Below are positions 44,252 through 52,486 of a DNA stretch of 64,000 nucleotides, one piece after another. Position numbers and translations under genes: made by a program. How positions within the stretch are numbered: position 1 is the first letter of the stretch; each line of letters begins with the position of its first letter. The stretch is from JAVJUV01 sp047314965 (lineage in GTDB: Bacteria; Pseudomonadota; Alphaproteobacteria; Rhodobacterales; Rhodobacteraceae): assembly GCF_047314965.1 (NCBI RefSeq), contig NZ_JBLBVK010000057.1, positions 124,001 to 188,000 on the forward strand. Direction: 5' to 3'. The notes beneath the pieces are model-generated. The model was not told the origin of the DNA and made no database searches. It worked only from the letters and a program-made list of their open reading frames with translations.

Positions 44252-45241
44252 GTGGGAAAACTGGTTGATGGCGTATGGCAGAAGCGTCCTGTCGGAGGAG
44301 GAGATTCGTCGGGTCGCTTCGTGCGGACCACCACGACGTTCAGGAACTGGATCACATCCGATGGCGCGCCGGGTCCGTCCGGCGAGGGCGGTTTTCAGGC
44401 CGAAGCGGGAAGATATCACCTTTACGTCTCGTATGCCTGTCCCTGGGCGCATCGGACCCTGATCTTCAGGAAACTCAAGGGTCTTGAGAATCTGATATCG
44501 GTGTCTGCTGTCCATCCGGATATGCTGGACGAAGGTTGGACCTTTGAAACGGATTTTCCCGGTGCCACCGGCGATGATCTCTATGGCTCCCGACATCTTC
44601 GGGAAATCTATCTCAGGGCAGAACCGACAGTCTCTGGCAGCGTCACCGTGCCGATCCTCTGGGACAAGAAGCGGGAGACGATCGTTTCCAACGAATCTTC
44701 CGAGATCATCCGCATGTTCAACTCGGCCTTCGACGGCCTGACCGGCAACAGGCTGGACTTCTGGCCGACAGAGATGCGCGACGAGATCGAGAAAGTGAAC
44801 TCACGCATCTACGATACCCTGAACAATGGTGTCTACAGAACCGGATTTGCCCGCAGCCAGCAGGCCTATGACGAGGCCGTGGGAGAGCTTTTCGAGACGA
44901 TGGACTGGCTGGAAGACAGGCTTTCGCGAAAGCGGTTCCTGATGGGCGACCGGATCACCGAGGCGGATTGGCGGCTTGCCGTGACTTTGTTCCGTTTCGA
45001 TCCCGTCTATCACACGCATTTCAAGTGCAATCGCAACTTCCTGCGTGAAATGCCCTCACTATGGGCTTATGCGCGGGAACTCTACCAGTGGCCGGGCGTG
45101 GCAGAGACAACCCATTTTGATCATATCGTCAGGCACTACCACTACAGTCACGAGAGCATAAATCCGTTCAGAATTCTGCCGATCAATCCAAGTCTGAACT
45201 GGATCGAGCCGCATGGAAGGGACGCGCTGAAGGCGGCCTAG
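44252..45241 (+). CDS. Glutathionyl-hydroquinone reductase (YqjG/ECM4-type GST)
   Basis: A 329-residue xi-class glutathione transferase. The catalytic cysteine is C63 in YACPWAHRTLI, the same position as in E. coli YqjG. The C-terminal helical domain has the family DRITEADWRLAVTLFRFD. It reduces glutathionyl-hydroquinones to hydroquinones. GTG 44252 has a GGAGAG ribosome site. Together with the nearby MhqO/MhqD-like pair it suggests a local quinone-handling set. Confidence 0.93.
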   Translation: MGKLVDGVWQKRPVGGGDSSGRFVRTTTTFRNWITSDGAPGPSGEGGFQAEAGRYHLYVSYACPWAHRTLIFRKLKGLENLISVSAVHPDMLDEGWTFETDFPGATGDDLYGSRHLREIYLRAEPTVSGSVTVPILWDKKRETIVSNESSEIIRMFNSAFDGLTGNRLDFWPTEMRDEIEKVNSRIYDTLNNGVYRTGFARSQQAYDEAVGELFETMDWLEDRLSRKRFLMGDRITEADWRLAVTLFRFDPVYHTHFKCNRNFLREMPSLWAYARELYQWPGVAETTHFDHIVRHYHYSHESINPFRILPINPSLNWIEPHGRDALKAA

Positions 45242-45597
45242 CAAACACGCCCGTGGTAAGCGACGATTTCCGCCAGATCGCTTGGCGGAGCGTCTTCCTG
45301 GATGATGGCGGCAGTGTTTGGAATGTGTCGGAAGAGTGAGCCGTCTGAAAAGAAGCTTTGCCGAGTGACGAAAACGATCTTGGTAAACGGCTGCCGATAG
45401 CTCGCGTAGTCGGCCACGGAGAACGCTCCAGTCTTTTCGAGCATCAAGTCCAGAACGATGACATCCACTGCGTTGTTGCGCAGAAAATCGACCGCACCCT
45501 GGGCTGAATCCATCACGGCCACAGCTTGATTCTGCCGTTGCAGATGCCTTGCCCAAATACCGGCAAGGTCCGGATTCCCGGCGACTATCAGTATCAT
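45238..45597 (-). CDS. Single-domain response-regulator-like receiver, degenerate
   Basis: A 119-residue receiver fold with a phosphoacceptor-like D50 (VIVLDLMLEK). The N-terminal acidic pair is replaced (IVAGNPD), and the usual lysine near position 95 is lost (IIQEDAPPS). It may therefore not be phosphorylated in the standard way and could act as a pseudo-receiver. Its stop overlaps the convergent GHR gene end. It diverges from an MltB-type gene across a region with a perfect CtrA half-site pair. Confidence 0.83.
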   Translation of the reverse strand: MILIVAGNPDLAGIWARHLQRQNQAVAVMDSAQGAVDFLRNNAVDVIVLDLMLEKTGAFSVADYASYRQPFTKIVFVTRQSFFSDGSLFRHIPNTAAIIQEDAPPSDLAEIVAYHGRVC

Positions 45598-45662
45598 TTT
45601 CAGACCCTCCGGTCAGGTTTGACCGTCTCCGCCCCCGTGCGACCACTATTCGGTCCAAAGTA

Positions 45663-45677
45663 TTAACGCTTGGTTAA
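45663..45677. promoter_or_regulatory. Putative CtrA binding site
   Basis: TTAACGCTTGGTTAA is an exact TTAA-N7-TTAA, the consensus for the alphaproteobacterial regulator CtrA. It lies in the shared 185-bp region between the receiver gene (start 45597) and the MltB-type gene (start 45783), close to where a -35 would sit for the leftward gene. Confidence 0.65.
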
Positions 45678-45782
45678 CGGAGCTGTGTTTTTGGTAAACC
45701 AATTCGGCAAAATCTTACCGATACACTTGCCGGAAAGTGCTGCCCTGTTAGGGTCGCGCAAATACATTTGCCGAGGTGCCAA

Positions 45783-46961
45783 ATGCGCATTGTTAACCTT
45801 GCCGTTTCATTATGCCTTTTTTCAGCCTCGATGGGCATGGCCCAGACTCCCTGCGGCGGTTCGTTTGGCGAATTCATCGGGGACATGAAATCCGAGGCGC
45901 GGGCGAAGGGGCATTCCGCGGCGACCGTCGACCGGTTCTTCGCTTCCGCACAGCAGGATCCCAAGGTGATCAGGGCCGACCGTGCCCAGGGCATCTTCCA
46001 GATGCCGTTCATCGATTTCTCCCGTCGCCTGATCAGCCAGAACCGTGTTCAGGCCGGGCAGCGGAACGCTCAGAAGTGGGATGCCGTTTTCGACCGGATC
46101 GAGCGGGACTACGGCGTGTCCCGCGGTGTTCTGCTGGCATTCTGGGCTTTCGAGACGGACTACGGCGCCGTGCAGGGCGACTTCAACACGGTCAACGCGC
46201 TGGTCACTCTGGCCCATGACTGCCGCCGACCGGAGCTGTTTCGGCCCCAGGTTTTTGCGGCGCTGGAACTGTTCGAACGGGGCGATATTGATCCGGCGCG
46301 CACGACAGGAGCATGGGCCGGCGAAATCGGCATGGTTCAGATGCTGCCCGAGGACATACTGACCAATGGCGTGGACGGTGACGGAGACGGACACGTCAGC
46401 CTGAAGACATCGCCGCCGGACGCGCTGATGTCCGGGGGCAAGATGTTGCAGTCTTTGGGCTGGCGCAAGGGTGAGCCGTGGCTGCAAGAGGTTGTGATGC
46501 CCTCCGATTTCGATTGGTCACTCACAGGCCTAACAACCATGCGGTCCGTCTCGGACTGGTCTCGCTTGGGCGTGAGGCCCCGGACTGGCGAGTTTCAAGG
46601 CGCGGGCCTGCAGGCTTCGATCCTGTTGCCGCAAGGCCGTAACGGACCCGCCTTCCTAGCCTATCCGAATTTCAATGTCTTTTTCGAATGGAACCAGAGT
46701 TTCGTTTACGTGACCACAGCCGCCTATTTCGCAACGCGTCTCGAGGGAGCGCAAGTCTACGATGCGGGCAACCCTACACCCGCACTGGGAGAGGCCCAGA
46801 TGAAGGCGCTCCAACAGAAGCTGGCCAACCGGGGTCACGATGTCGGAGGGGTCGACGGAATCCTTGGCTCCAAGACCCGGGATGCCGTTCAGAAGGAACA
46901 GAAAAGACTTGGCCTGCCCGCCGATGCGTGGCCAACCGCCGAGTTGCTGAACAGGCTCTAA
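45783..46961 (+). CDS. MltB-type lytic murein transglycosylase with peptidoglycan-binding domain
   Basis: A 392-residue exported protein: a signal peptide (MRIVNLAVSLCLFSASMGMAQ), an SLT_2/MltB catalytic domain with the glutamate in FWAFETDYGAVQGDFN, and a C-terminal PG_binding_1 repeat (about residues 330-390, NRGHDVGGVDGILGSKTRDAVQ). ATG 45783 has a GAGGTG ribosome site. It cleaves glycan strands to anhydromuropeptides. The perfect CtrA box 106 bp upstream hints at cell-cycle or motility-linked control. Confidence 0.92.
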   Translation: MRIVNLAVSLCLFSASMGMAQTPCGGSFGEFIGDMKSEARAKGHSAATVDRFFASAQQDPKVIRADRAQGIFQMPFIDFSRRLISQNRVQAGQRNAQKWDAVFDRIERDYGVSRGVLLAFWAFETDYGAVQGDFNTVNALVTLAHDCRRPELFRPQVFAALELFERGDIDPARTTGAWAGEIGMVQMLPEDILTNGVDGDGDGHVSLKTSPPDALMSGGKMLQSLGWRKGEPWLQEVVMPSDFDWSLTGLTTMRSVSDWSRLGVRPRTGEFQGAGLQASILLPQGRNGPAFLAYPNFNVFFEWNQSFVYVTTAAYFATRLEGAQVYDAGNPTPALGEAQMKALQQKLANRGHDVGGVDGILGSKTRDAVQKEQKRLGLPADAWPTAELLNRL

Positions 46962-46968
46962 AGCCGAC

Positions 46969-47100
46969 TTAACGGCAGACCCTTACCCAACTGTCTTGGC
47001 TTCCAGTGCAGCCTTGTTGAAATGCGCCGCCGCCGGACGCGAAATTTCCCGCGGCCGCCAAAGCGATCAATACAAGGAACACCGCGACGAAATCATTCAT
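46969..47100 (-). CDS. Possible 43-residue secreted or membrane peptide
   Basis: A short frame beginning MNDFVAVFLVLIALAAAG, a signal-peptide-like or anchor segment, followed by a Gly/Ser/Cys-containing tail ending near CTGSQDSW and VRVCR. A GGGGG run precedes the ATG. It resembles small entericidin-like or phage-like secreted peptides in shape but not in sequence. Its stop is 8 bp past the convergent MltB-type gene. Confidence 0.35.
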   Translation of the reverse strand: MNDFVAVFLVLIALAAAGNFASGGGAFQQGCTGSQDSWVRVCR

Positions 47101-47450
47101 CGCAAACCCCCAAACCCAATACCCAAACCGCTCTCACCCAAGAGCAATTGTGACCAAAATAGGGTGGAATTCAGGCGCATTACAAGGAATTGACGCCTTA
47201 TTTCCTTGCAACACTCTGGTTCTAATGCGGAAACCTTTTCCCGTCGTCAGTGCAAGGCGGGCACAAAACGTCAATGCGAATAGGCTGCCCATACAGGACT
47301 TCGGATCGGGAAAGCGGCGCAAGTGAAATGGCCTTTGCGCAGTCTGCCCGCACGACCTCCAAAATGGAAAGGGCAAGGCGCCTATCCAACACCTTGCCCC
47401 TCTTTTAACTTGTTTCGCGGATTACCCTTTCCGGCGAAACAGGCCCAATC
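47101..47450. other. 350-bp intergenic region before tpa's 3' end
   Basis: No protein gene is supported. The left part would carry the promoter of the 43-residue ORF (CCCAAACCC-like repeats, 47108-47130). The right part carries a bidirectional terminator (47371-47399). Confidence 0.5.
47371..47399 (-). terminator. Terminator of tpa (bidirectional)
   Basis: GGGCAAGG (47371-47378) and CCTTGCCC (47392-47399) form a perfect 8-bp stem. T-rich runs follow on both strands (TTTCCATTTT leftward, TCTTTT rightward), 52 bp after the tpa stop. Confidence 0.65.
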
Positions 47451-48830
47451 CTAGGAAAAGACCTTGGTCAGGGCCTTATCCACTGCGGTTGTGATCTCGT
47501 CTATGTCATCGGCGCTGGAAATCAGCGCCGGCGAGAAGCACAGTGTGTTGTTCATTCCCGGGAGAGACCGGTTTGTCGCCCCGATGATCACACCCTGCGC
47601 CATGCAGTCGGCAACGACAGCCTGCACTTTCTTCTCGTTCGCGGGTTCCTTGGTCGCACGGTCGGCAACCAGTTCCGCGCCGCAGAAAAGACCCTTGCCG
47701 CGCACATCGCCGATCACCCGGTGCTTTTCCTGAAGCGCCAACAGGTTGTCGATCAGTCGCGCTCCCATGTTGGTGGTGTTCTCGAGCAGACCTTCCTCCT
47801 CGATGATCGCCATGTTCTCGATAGCGGCCGCAGGTCCCGCGGTGCATCCGCCGAAGGTCGAGATGTCCCGGAAGTAGTTCATCGGATCATCCGCGTTGTC
47901 CTTGAACATCTGGAAGACTTCCTCGGTCGTCACCATGCAGGCGATCGCGGCATAGCCGGAGGCCACGCCCTTCGCCATGGTCACGAAATCCGGCTTCACC
48001 CCGTACTGCTGGTATCCGAACCACGCGCCTGTCCGGCCGACACCGCAGACCACTTCGTCGATATGAAGCAGGATGTCGTACTTCTTGCAGATTTCCTGAA
48101 CCCGGTCCCAATACCCCTTGGGCGGAGTAATCACGCCACCGCCAGCGGTCACGGGTTCAAGGCAAAGTGCGCCAACCGTATCGGGGCCTTCACGAAGGAT
48201 GACCTCTTCGATCTGGTTCGCGGCCCATTCGCCATAGTTCTCGGTCTCGACCTGCGCGCGGTACTCCAGGCAATGCGGCACCTCGACGAAACCGGGTGTG
48301 TAGGGGCCATACTGGGCATTGCGTTCCGGCTGACCTCCCGCGGACAGGCAGGCAATCGTCGTGCCGTGATAGTCGCGCTCGCGGAACAGGATCTTGTGCT
48401 TCTTTCCGCCATAACGCTTGTGCGCGATCTGGCGGACCATCTTGAAGGCCTTCTCGTTCGCTTCGCTTCCCGAGTTCGTGTAATACACGCGGGTCATTCC
48501 CGGCATCTTTTCGATAAGCCGTTCGGCGAAACGGGAGCCCGGGATCGAACCGGCGGAGCCGGCAAAGTACGGGAGCTGGATCAGCTGGTCCCGGATGGCA
48601 TTGGCGATGCGCTCGCGGCCATAGCCGACGTTTACCGTCCAGACGCCGCCCGACACGGCGTCGAGGTGTTCCTTGCCGGTCACGTCCCAGACGCGCATTC
48701 CCTTGCCCTCCACGATCACGCGGGGATCGATGGTCTCGTAGGGCTTATGCTGAGTCAGGTGGTGCCAGATGTGGGCGCGGTCGGCCTCGACAACGGCGGA
48801 GAGATCGTTCGGTGCATAGGTGACGTTCAT
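47451..48830 (-). CDS. tpa: Taurine--pyruvate aminotransferase
   Basis: A 459-residue class III PLP aminotransferase. ATG 48830 (MNVTYAPNDLSAVV) gives the family's usual start; the frame is open far upstream only by chance. Features are YYTNSGSEANEKAFK, LHIDEVVCGVGRTG with the PLP-contacting Asp, and MAKGVASGYA with the Schiff-base lysine. It transfers the amino group of taurine to pyruvate, giving sulfoacetaldehyde and alanine. TauR-like boxes lie 55-82 bp upstream. Xsc, the next enzyme, is encoded 5 kb away. Confidence 0.94.
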   Translation of the reverse strand: MNVTYAPNDLSAVVEADRAHIWHHLTQHKPYETIDPRVIVEGKGMRVWDVTGKEHLDAVSGGVWTVNVGYGRERIANAIRDQLIQLPYFAGSAGSIPGSRFAERLIEKMPGMTRVYYTNSGSEANEKAFKMVRQIAHKRYGGKKHKILFRERDYHGTTIACLSAGGQPERNAQYGPYTPGFVEVPHCLEYRAQVETENYGEWAANQIEEVILREGPDTVGALCLEPVTAGGGVITPPKGYWDRVQEICKKYDILLHIDEVVCGVGRTGAWFGYQQYGVKPDFVTMAKGVASGYAAIACMVTTEEVFQMFKDNADDPMNYFRDISTFGGCTAGPAAAIENMAIIEEEGLLENTTNMGARLIDNLLALQEKHRVIGDVRGKGLFCGAELVADRATKEPANEKKVQAVVADCMAQGVIIGATNRSLPGMNNTLCFSPALISSADDIDEITTAVDKALTKVFS

Positions 48831-48884
48831 GATCGGACCTCGATTGGCAGCGAAAGCTGCTCTTTGTGACTGGCAGAGTCTGGC

Positions 48885-48912
48885 GAAAGGCCAATGCCGG
48901 CAGTAGGGCCAG
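48885..48912 (-). promoter_or_regulatory. Putative TauR direct repeats upstream of tpa
   Basis: Read leftward, CTGGCCCTAC (48912-48903) and TTGGCCTTTC (48894-48885) repeat in the same orientation, 18 bases apart start to start. They resemble the CTGGACYTAA repeats described for TauR in Rhodobacter capsulatus. The region also serves the divergent DMT transporter. Confidence 0.5.
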
Positions 48913-49013
48913 AGCATTGCATGATATAGCGCCAGTTTGCCGGGCCACGCTGAGGCTTGCAAGGCAGATCGTTTTTCGTCGCGTGGGGGCGGTTCTCGCT
49001 CTAGTGTGTCGGC

Positions 49014-49943
49014 ATGTCTTCCGACCGTCCCGTTCTTGGCATCGCGCTGATGCTCGGTTTTTGCATTGTCGCGCCGATGGCCGATGCGCTGGCCAAGTTG
49101 CTTGGCGCCAACATGGGCGTCGCGCAACTGGTCGCGATTCGGATGGGGCTGCAGGTTGTCCTCCTCCTGCCGCTGGTGTGGTGGATGCGACTGTCGCTGC
49201 GGATGCCGCACAGGGTTCTTCGCCTGACCGTGATCCGCGCCGTACTGCACATGGCAGGCATCGGCATGATGTTTCTGTCGCTGCGCTATCTGCCGCTGGC
49301 CGACGCCATCGCCATCGCCTTCGTCATGCCCTTCATCATGCTGGTTCTTGGGTACTTCGTCCTGGGCGAGGAGGTCGGGCATCGCCGGATCATGGCCTGT
49401 TGCGTCGGCTTCATCGGAACTTTGATGGTGATGCAGCCCAGCTTTGCCGAGGTCGGCTGGCCTGCGGTTCTGCCGCTTGGGGTTGCAGTGATCTTTTCTC
49501 TCTTCATGCTTGTCACGCGCCAGATCGCGAAGAGGACCGATCCGATCGCATTGCAGGTCGTCTCCGGCGTCATTGCGTCGGCTATTCTTGTTCCGGTGCT
49601 TCTGTTGTCAGAGCCCCTGGCAATTCTGGGTCTCGGACTGGCCATGCCGAGTGGAGGCGAATGGCTGCTTCTGTTCATCATGGGTGCGCTGGGAACCGGC
49701 GGTCACCTTCTCATGACATGGTCGTTGCGCTATGCGCCATCGACGACACTGGCGCCGATGCAGTACCTTGAGATTCCCGTGGCAACTTTGCTCGGATGGT
49801 TGATCTTCAGTGATTTTCCCGATGGCCTCGCACTGGCCGGAATTGCGGTGACCATCTCGGCCGGACTATACATTATCCATCGGGAACAGTCGGTTAGTCG
49901 ATCAATGCGGCAAGCGCCGCGGCAAGCGCCTCCCGCGGCGTGA
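49014..49943 (+). CDS. EamA/DMT family transporter
   Basis: A 309-residue drug/metabolite transporter with about ten hydrophobic segments in two EamA repeats (about residues 7-140 and 150-285). The substrate is unknown. It diverges from tpa over 183 bp that holds TauR-like boxes, so a taurine- or sulfonate-related substrate is possible. Its last 50 bp overlap the convergent thiamine-pyrophosphokinase gene, which is unusually deep. Confidence 0.88.
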   Translation: MSSDRPVLGIALMLGFCIVAPMADALAKLLGANMGVAQLVAIRMGLQVVLLLPLVWWMRLSLRMPHRVLRLTVIRAVLHMAGIGMMFLSLRYLPLADAIAIAFVMPFIMLVLGYFVLGEEVGHRRIMACCVGFIGTLMVMQPSFAEVGWPAVLPLGVAVIFSLFMLVTRQIAKRTDPIALQVVSGVIASAILVPVLLLSEPLAILGLGLAMPSGGEWLLLFIMGALGTGGHLLMTWSLRYAPSTTLAPMQYLEIPVATLLGWLIFSDFPDGLALAGIAVTISAGLYIIHREQSVSRSMRQAPRQAPPAA

Positions 49944-50553
49944 TCACGAGGCAACCGGGAGCATCGAATTCTATGCTGACCGGCCCGGTCACCCGGTTCG
50001 ATATGCCGACGCGACCCATCGGAGACAGGGTCAGGCCGTCGATCGGCCAGTGAAGCCCGGAAGATCGCCCGGTCATCGGGACCATGGGGAACAACGACAC
50101 GCGCGTGTCGGGTTCAAGGTTCAGTTCAAGTTTCTCTGGCGCGGCGAACACCACGTCGCTTTGCCCCAGGATCAGCACCGGAGGTCCGATCCGGCGAGCC
50201 AGGACCGACCAGACCGCCATGGTGTGATCCACGCGGCCCGCGGTGAACCCGGTCGCTATGATGAAGGGCGCAACTATGCGGGAAAGGCATTTTTCGAAGT
50301 CGGTGGTTTCCTGCTCGGCGATCCGGATCAGACGGCTCCCGGAAAAATCATCCGCGTGGATGCCGTCAAACGAATCGAAATCGCCAATGACGGCCGCGGG
50401 CAGAAATCCGGCATCCCGGCAGAAATTCGCGCCGCCATCGGCGGCGACAAGCGTTGGTGCGATGTTAAGAGCTTGGGCAATATCGTCGCGCATAGGCAAA
50501 CCGGCGCCAACCAGCGTTACCCCCTGAGAGGATTGAACATTGTCGCTCTGCAT
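49894..50553 (-). CDS. thiN: Thiamine pyrophosphokinase
   Basis: A 219-residue thiamine diphosphokinase: the catalytic domain has VAADGGANF, IGDFDSFDG and ETTDFEKCL, and the C-terminal thiamine-binding domain has GLTLSPMGRVGISN. It converts thiamine to thiamine diphosphate. The neighbouring Xsc is a thiamine-diphosphate enzyme, so co-location makes sense, although the gene is separately transcribed. Its 3' end overlaps the DMT gene by 50 bp. Confidence 0.92.
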   Translation of the reverse strand: MQSDNVQSSQGVTLVGAGLPMRDDIAQALNIAPTLVAADGGANFCRDAGFLPAAVIGDFDSFDGIHADDFSGSRLIRIAEQETTDFEKCLSRIVAPFIIATGFTAGRVDHTMAVWSVLARRIGPPVLILGQSDVVFAAPEKLELNLEPDTRVSLFPMVPMTGRSSGLHWPIDGLTLSPMGRVGISNRVTGPVSIEFDAPGCLVITPREALAAALAALID

Positions 50554-50695
50554 GCTCCACTGTCTCCCGCCGGCGTAACAGACGCCATATTTATGACCAG
50601 AAAAATTCTTGTGAATTCCTCATGTCTGTTCCTATTTTCGACCGCCCCGGTGGTAAACACATTGTTGCTGTGCTTGGGGAGAAAGCGATCGAGGT

Positions 50696-52372
50696 ATGAC
50701 CGGATCGACGAAAATTCTGACGGTGTCTTATGGCACGTTCAGCTGCACGCTGGAGGGATTTGACGACCCGTTCGGCACGATGCGTGGCATTGCGGAGTAT
50801 TTCCGTGATCTCGCCGCCGACGACCGGTATTTCGGTGCCGAACCTCCGACACCCGATGTCGAGATGTTGCAGCGCATTGCCGAAAAGGAAGTCCAGCGAC
50901 GGGTCGAGGCGCGTCTGGGCGACAGCGGTGTCGCGCTGACTCAGGTGTCCGCGGTTCCCGAAGATTCAGTTCCGGAAGCCGAGACTGATGAGCCGGAAGC
51001 AGCAACCTCGCCACGTGAAACGGCTCGTCCAAAAGCGGAGCCGGTGGCTTCCGTTGACGCTGACGATGACTTCGATCACGGACCTCTGGCCCATGACGAT
51101 GAATACCTGTTGTCGGATGAGCCTGAAGATGTGCTTGCGGTCGACCCGGATGCGCGGGTGACGGCGGAAGGTCCTGCCGAGACGGTTGCGGAGAAGCTGC
51201 GGCGCATCCGTGCCGTTGTATCACGCTCGATTGAACCGGAGGTGCGCGAGGACGACCGGTCTTTTAGCGACTCACAGGCTCTGCCAGCCGGAGAACAAAG
51301 CGAGGCGCCCGCAAAGCGTCGGGCCCTGACGGAGACAATTCGCCAGATCACGGAAGATCTTGCGGAAGACGACTCGCCCGAAGAGGACTCGGGTTTTGAT
51401 CTCTCGGCCGAAGACGATGGAGATCGTTCTCAGAATTTGTTCGAGGACGATACCGCCGCCGCTGAAGTCAAAAGTGAAGATGGCTGGGATTTCGATGAAG
51501 ACGAAATGACTCCGGCAGAGGCATCAGCCGAGGACGCGGCCGAAGAGGACGACGTTGCGGCGAGGGATGCTGCTGATAAGGACATAATCTCGAATATCAT
51601 GAAGCGGGATCAGGCACCGTCTTCTGGCGATGTGCCGAGTCCTGCGGCGTCCAAGGATGAAGATGGCGGCACGGCAGAGACAGCCCCCCGCCGTTCGTCA
51701 AAGCCGCTCTCGCCCTTGTCGGATGAGAATGGCGATGTGGGACGTTTGCTGGCTGAAACGGATAACTACCTGAAGGATGACGAGGGCATTCGCCGCCGCC
51801 GGGTGATTTCCCAGATGCGCGCCGCCGTGGCTGCCACCAAGGCCGATCGCCTTGTTTCCCGTCGGGTGATCACGCCCGAAGAAGAGATCGCGGCCGAACA
51901 GGAGCGCTACCGCGTTGACCTAAGCGAGGTCGTCCGCGATGTGTCGAGGCCCTTGCCGGGCAAAGAGCCGGAGCGCCGCCCGTCGATCGCTCCTCTGGTT
52001 CTGGTGTCCTCGCAGCGCATCGACAGCTCGGCTTCGCCTCAGCCGGCTCGTCCGGCGCCGAGGGAGACTGCCGGTGAGAGTGAGGATTTCGTCGGCTTCG
52101 CCAAGGACATGGGCGCGAAAGAGCTGCCCGAGCTGCTTGAAGCCGCCGCTGCCTATGCCTCGTTTGTCGAAGGACAATCATCTTTCACCCGACCAGAAAT
52201 CATGAAGCGTGTGGCCCGCGTCGATCCGGCGCTCAAGCTTTCCCGGGAAGACGGGTTAAGGTCATTCGGCCAGCTTCTTCGCCAGGGTACGTTCCGCAAG
52301 CTAGAGAGAGGCCAGTTTACGATAGCCGACACCTCGCGCTTCAAGCCCGATCGGCGCATCGCGGGCGAATAA
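50696..52372 (+). CDS. Conserved acidic protein of Rhodobacterales, unknown function
   Basis: A 558-residue protein in three parts: a folded N-terminal ~70 residues (TKILTVSYGTFSCTLEGFDD), a long Glu/Asp-rich low-complexity linker (about 85-340), and a C-terminal globular segment (about 440-555, AKDMGAKELPELLEAAAAYASF). I recognise the N-terminus as conserved in roseobacters; some databases label similar proteins loosely, but I see no motif that proves a function. A strong terminator follows (52389-52425). It sits between thiN and tauR. Confidence 0.85.
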   Translation: MTGSTKILTVSYGTFSCTLEGFDDPFGTMRGIAEYFRDLAADDRYFGAEPPTPDVEMLQRIAEKEVQRRVEARLGDSGVALTQVSAVPEDSVPEAETDEPEAATSPRETARPKAEPVASVDADDDFDHGPLAHDDEYLLSDEPEDVLAVDPDARVTAEGPAETVAEKLRRIRAVVSRSIEPEVREDDRSFSDSQALPAGEQSEAPAKRRALTETIRQITEDLAEDDSPEEDSGFDLSAEDDGDRSQNLFEDDTAAAEVKSEDGWDFDEDEMTPAEASAEDAAEEDDVAARDAADKDIISNIMKRDQAPSSGDVPSPAASKDEDGGTAETAPRRSSKPLSPLSDENGDVGRLLAETDNYLKDDEGIRRRRVISQMRAAVAATKADRLVSRRVITPEEEIAAEQERYRVDLSEVVRDVSRPLPGKEPERRPSIAPLVLVSSQRIDSSASPQPARPAPRETAGESEDFVGFAKDMGAKELPELLEAAAAYASFVEGQSSFTRPEIMKRVARVDPALKLSREDGLRSFGQLLRQGTFRKLERGQFTIADTSRFKPDRRIAGE

Positions 52373-52388
52373 CTCTCTGAATCTCTTG

Positions 52389-52425
52389 AAAAGCGGCTCC
52401 TTCTTCGAAGGGGCCGTTTTCGTTT
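52389..52425 (+). terminator. Rho-independent terminator after acidic-protein gene
   Basis: A 13-bp stem (AAAGCGGCTCCTT with AAGGGGCCGTTT, allowing G-T pairs) and a short loop are followed by TTTTCGTTT, 17 bp past the stop codon. Confidence 0.75.
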
Positions 52426-52447
52426 GAGCCTCTTGCTCTCGGGGAGT

Positions 52448-52481
52448 CTGGCCTTATGATTGGATTTCCAAATAGGTCCAG
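52448..52481. promoter_or_regulatory. Putative TauR boxes upstream of tauR (autoregulation)
   Basis: CTGGCCTTAT (52448-52457) lies on the plus strand and its inverse ATAGGTCCAG (52472-52481, CTGGACCTAT on the minus strand) follows 14 bases later, ending six bases before the tauR ATG. The same motif family occurs before xsc and tpa. Because the second copy abuts the start codon, repression by TauR itself is likely. Confidence 0.5.
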
Positions 52482-52486
52482 ATTTC

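Noticed and set aside
48831..49382. In-frame N-terminal extension of tpa upstream of ATG 48830
   Set aside because: The extra sequence covers the tpa regulatory region and the DMT gene antisense; the family start is at 48830.
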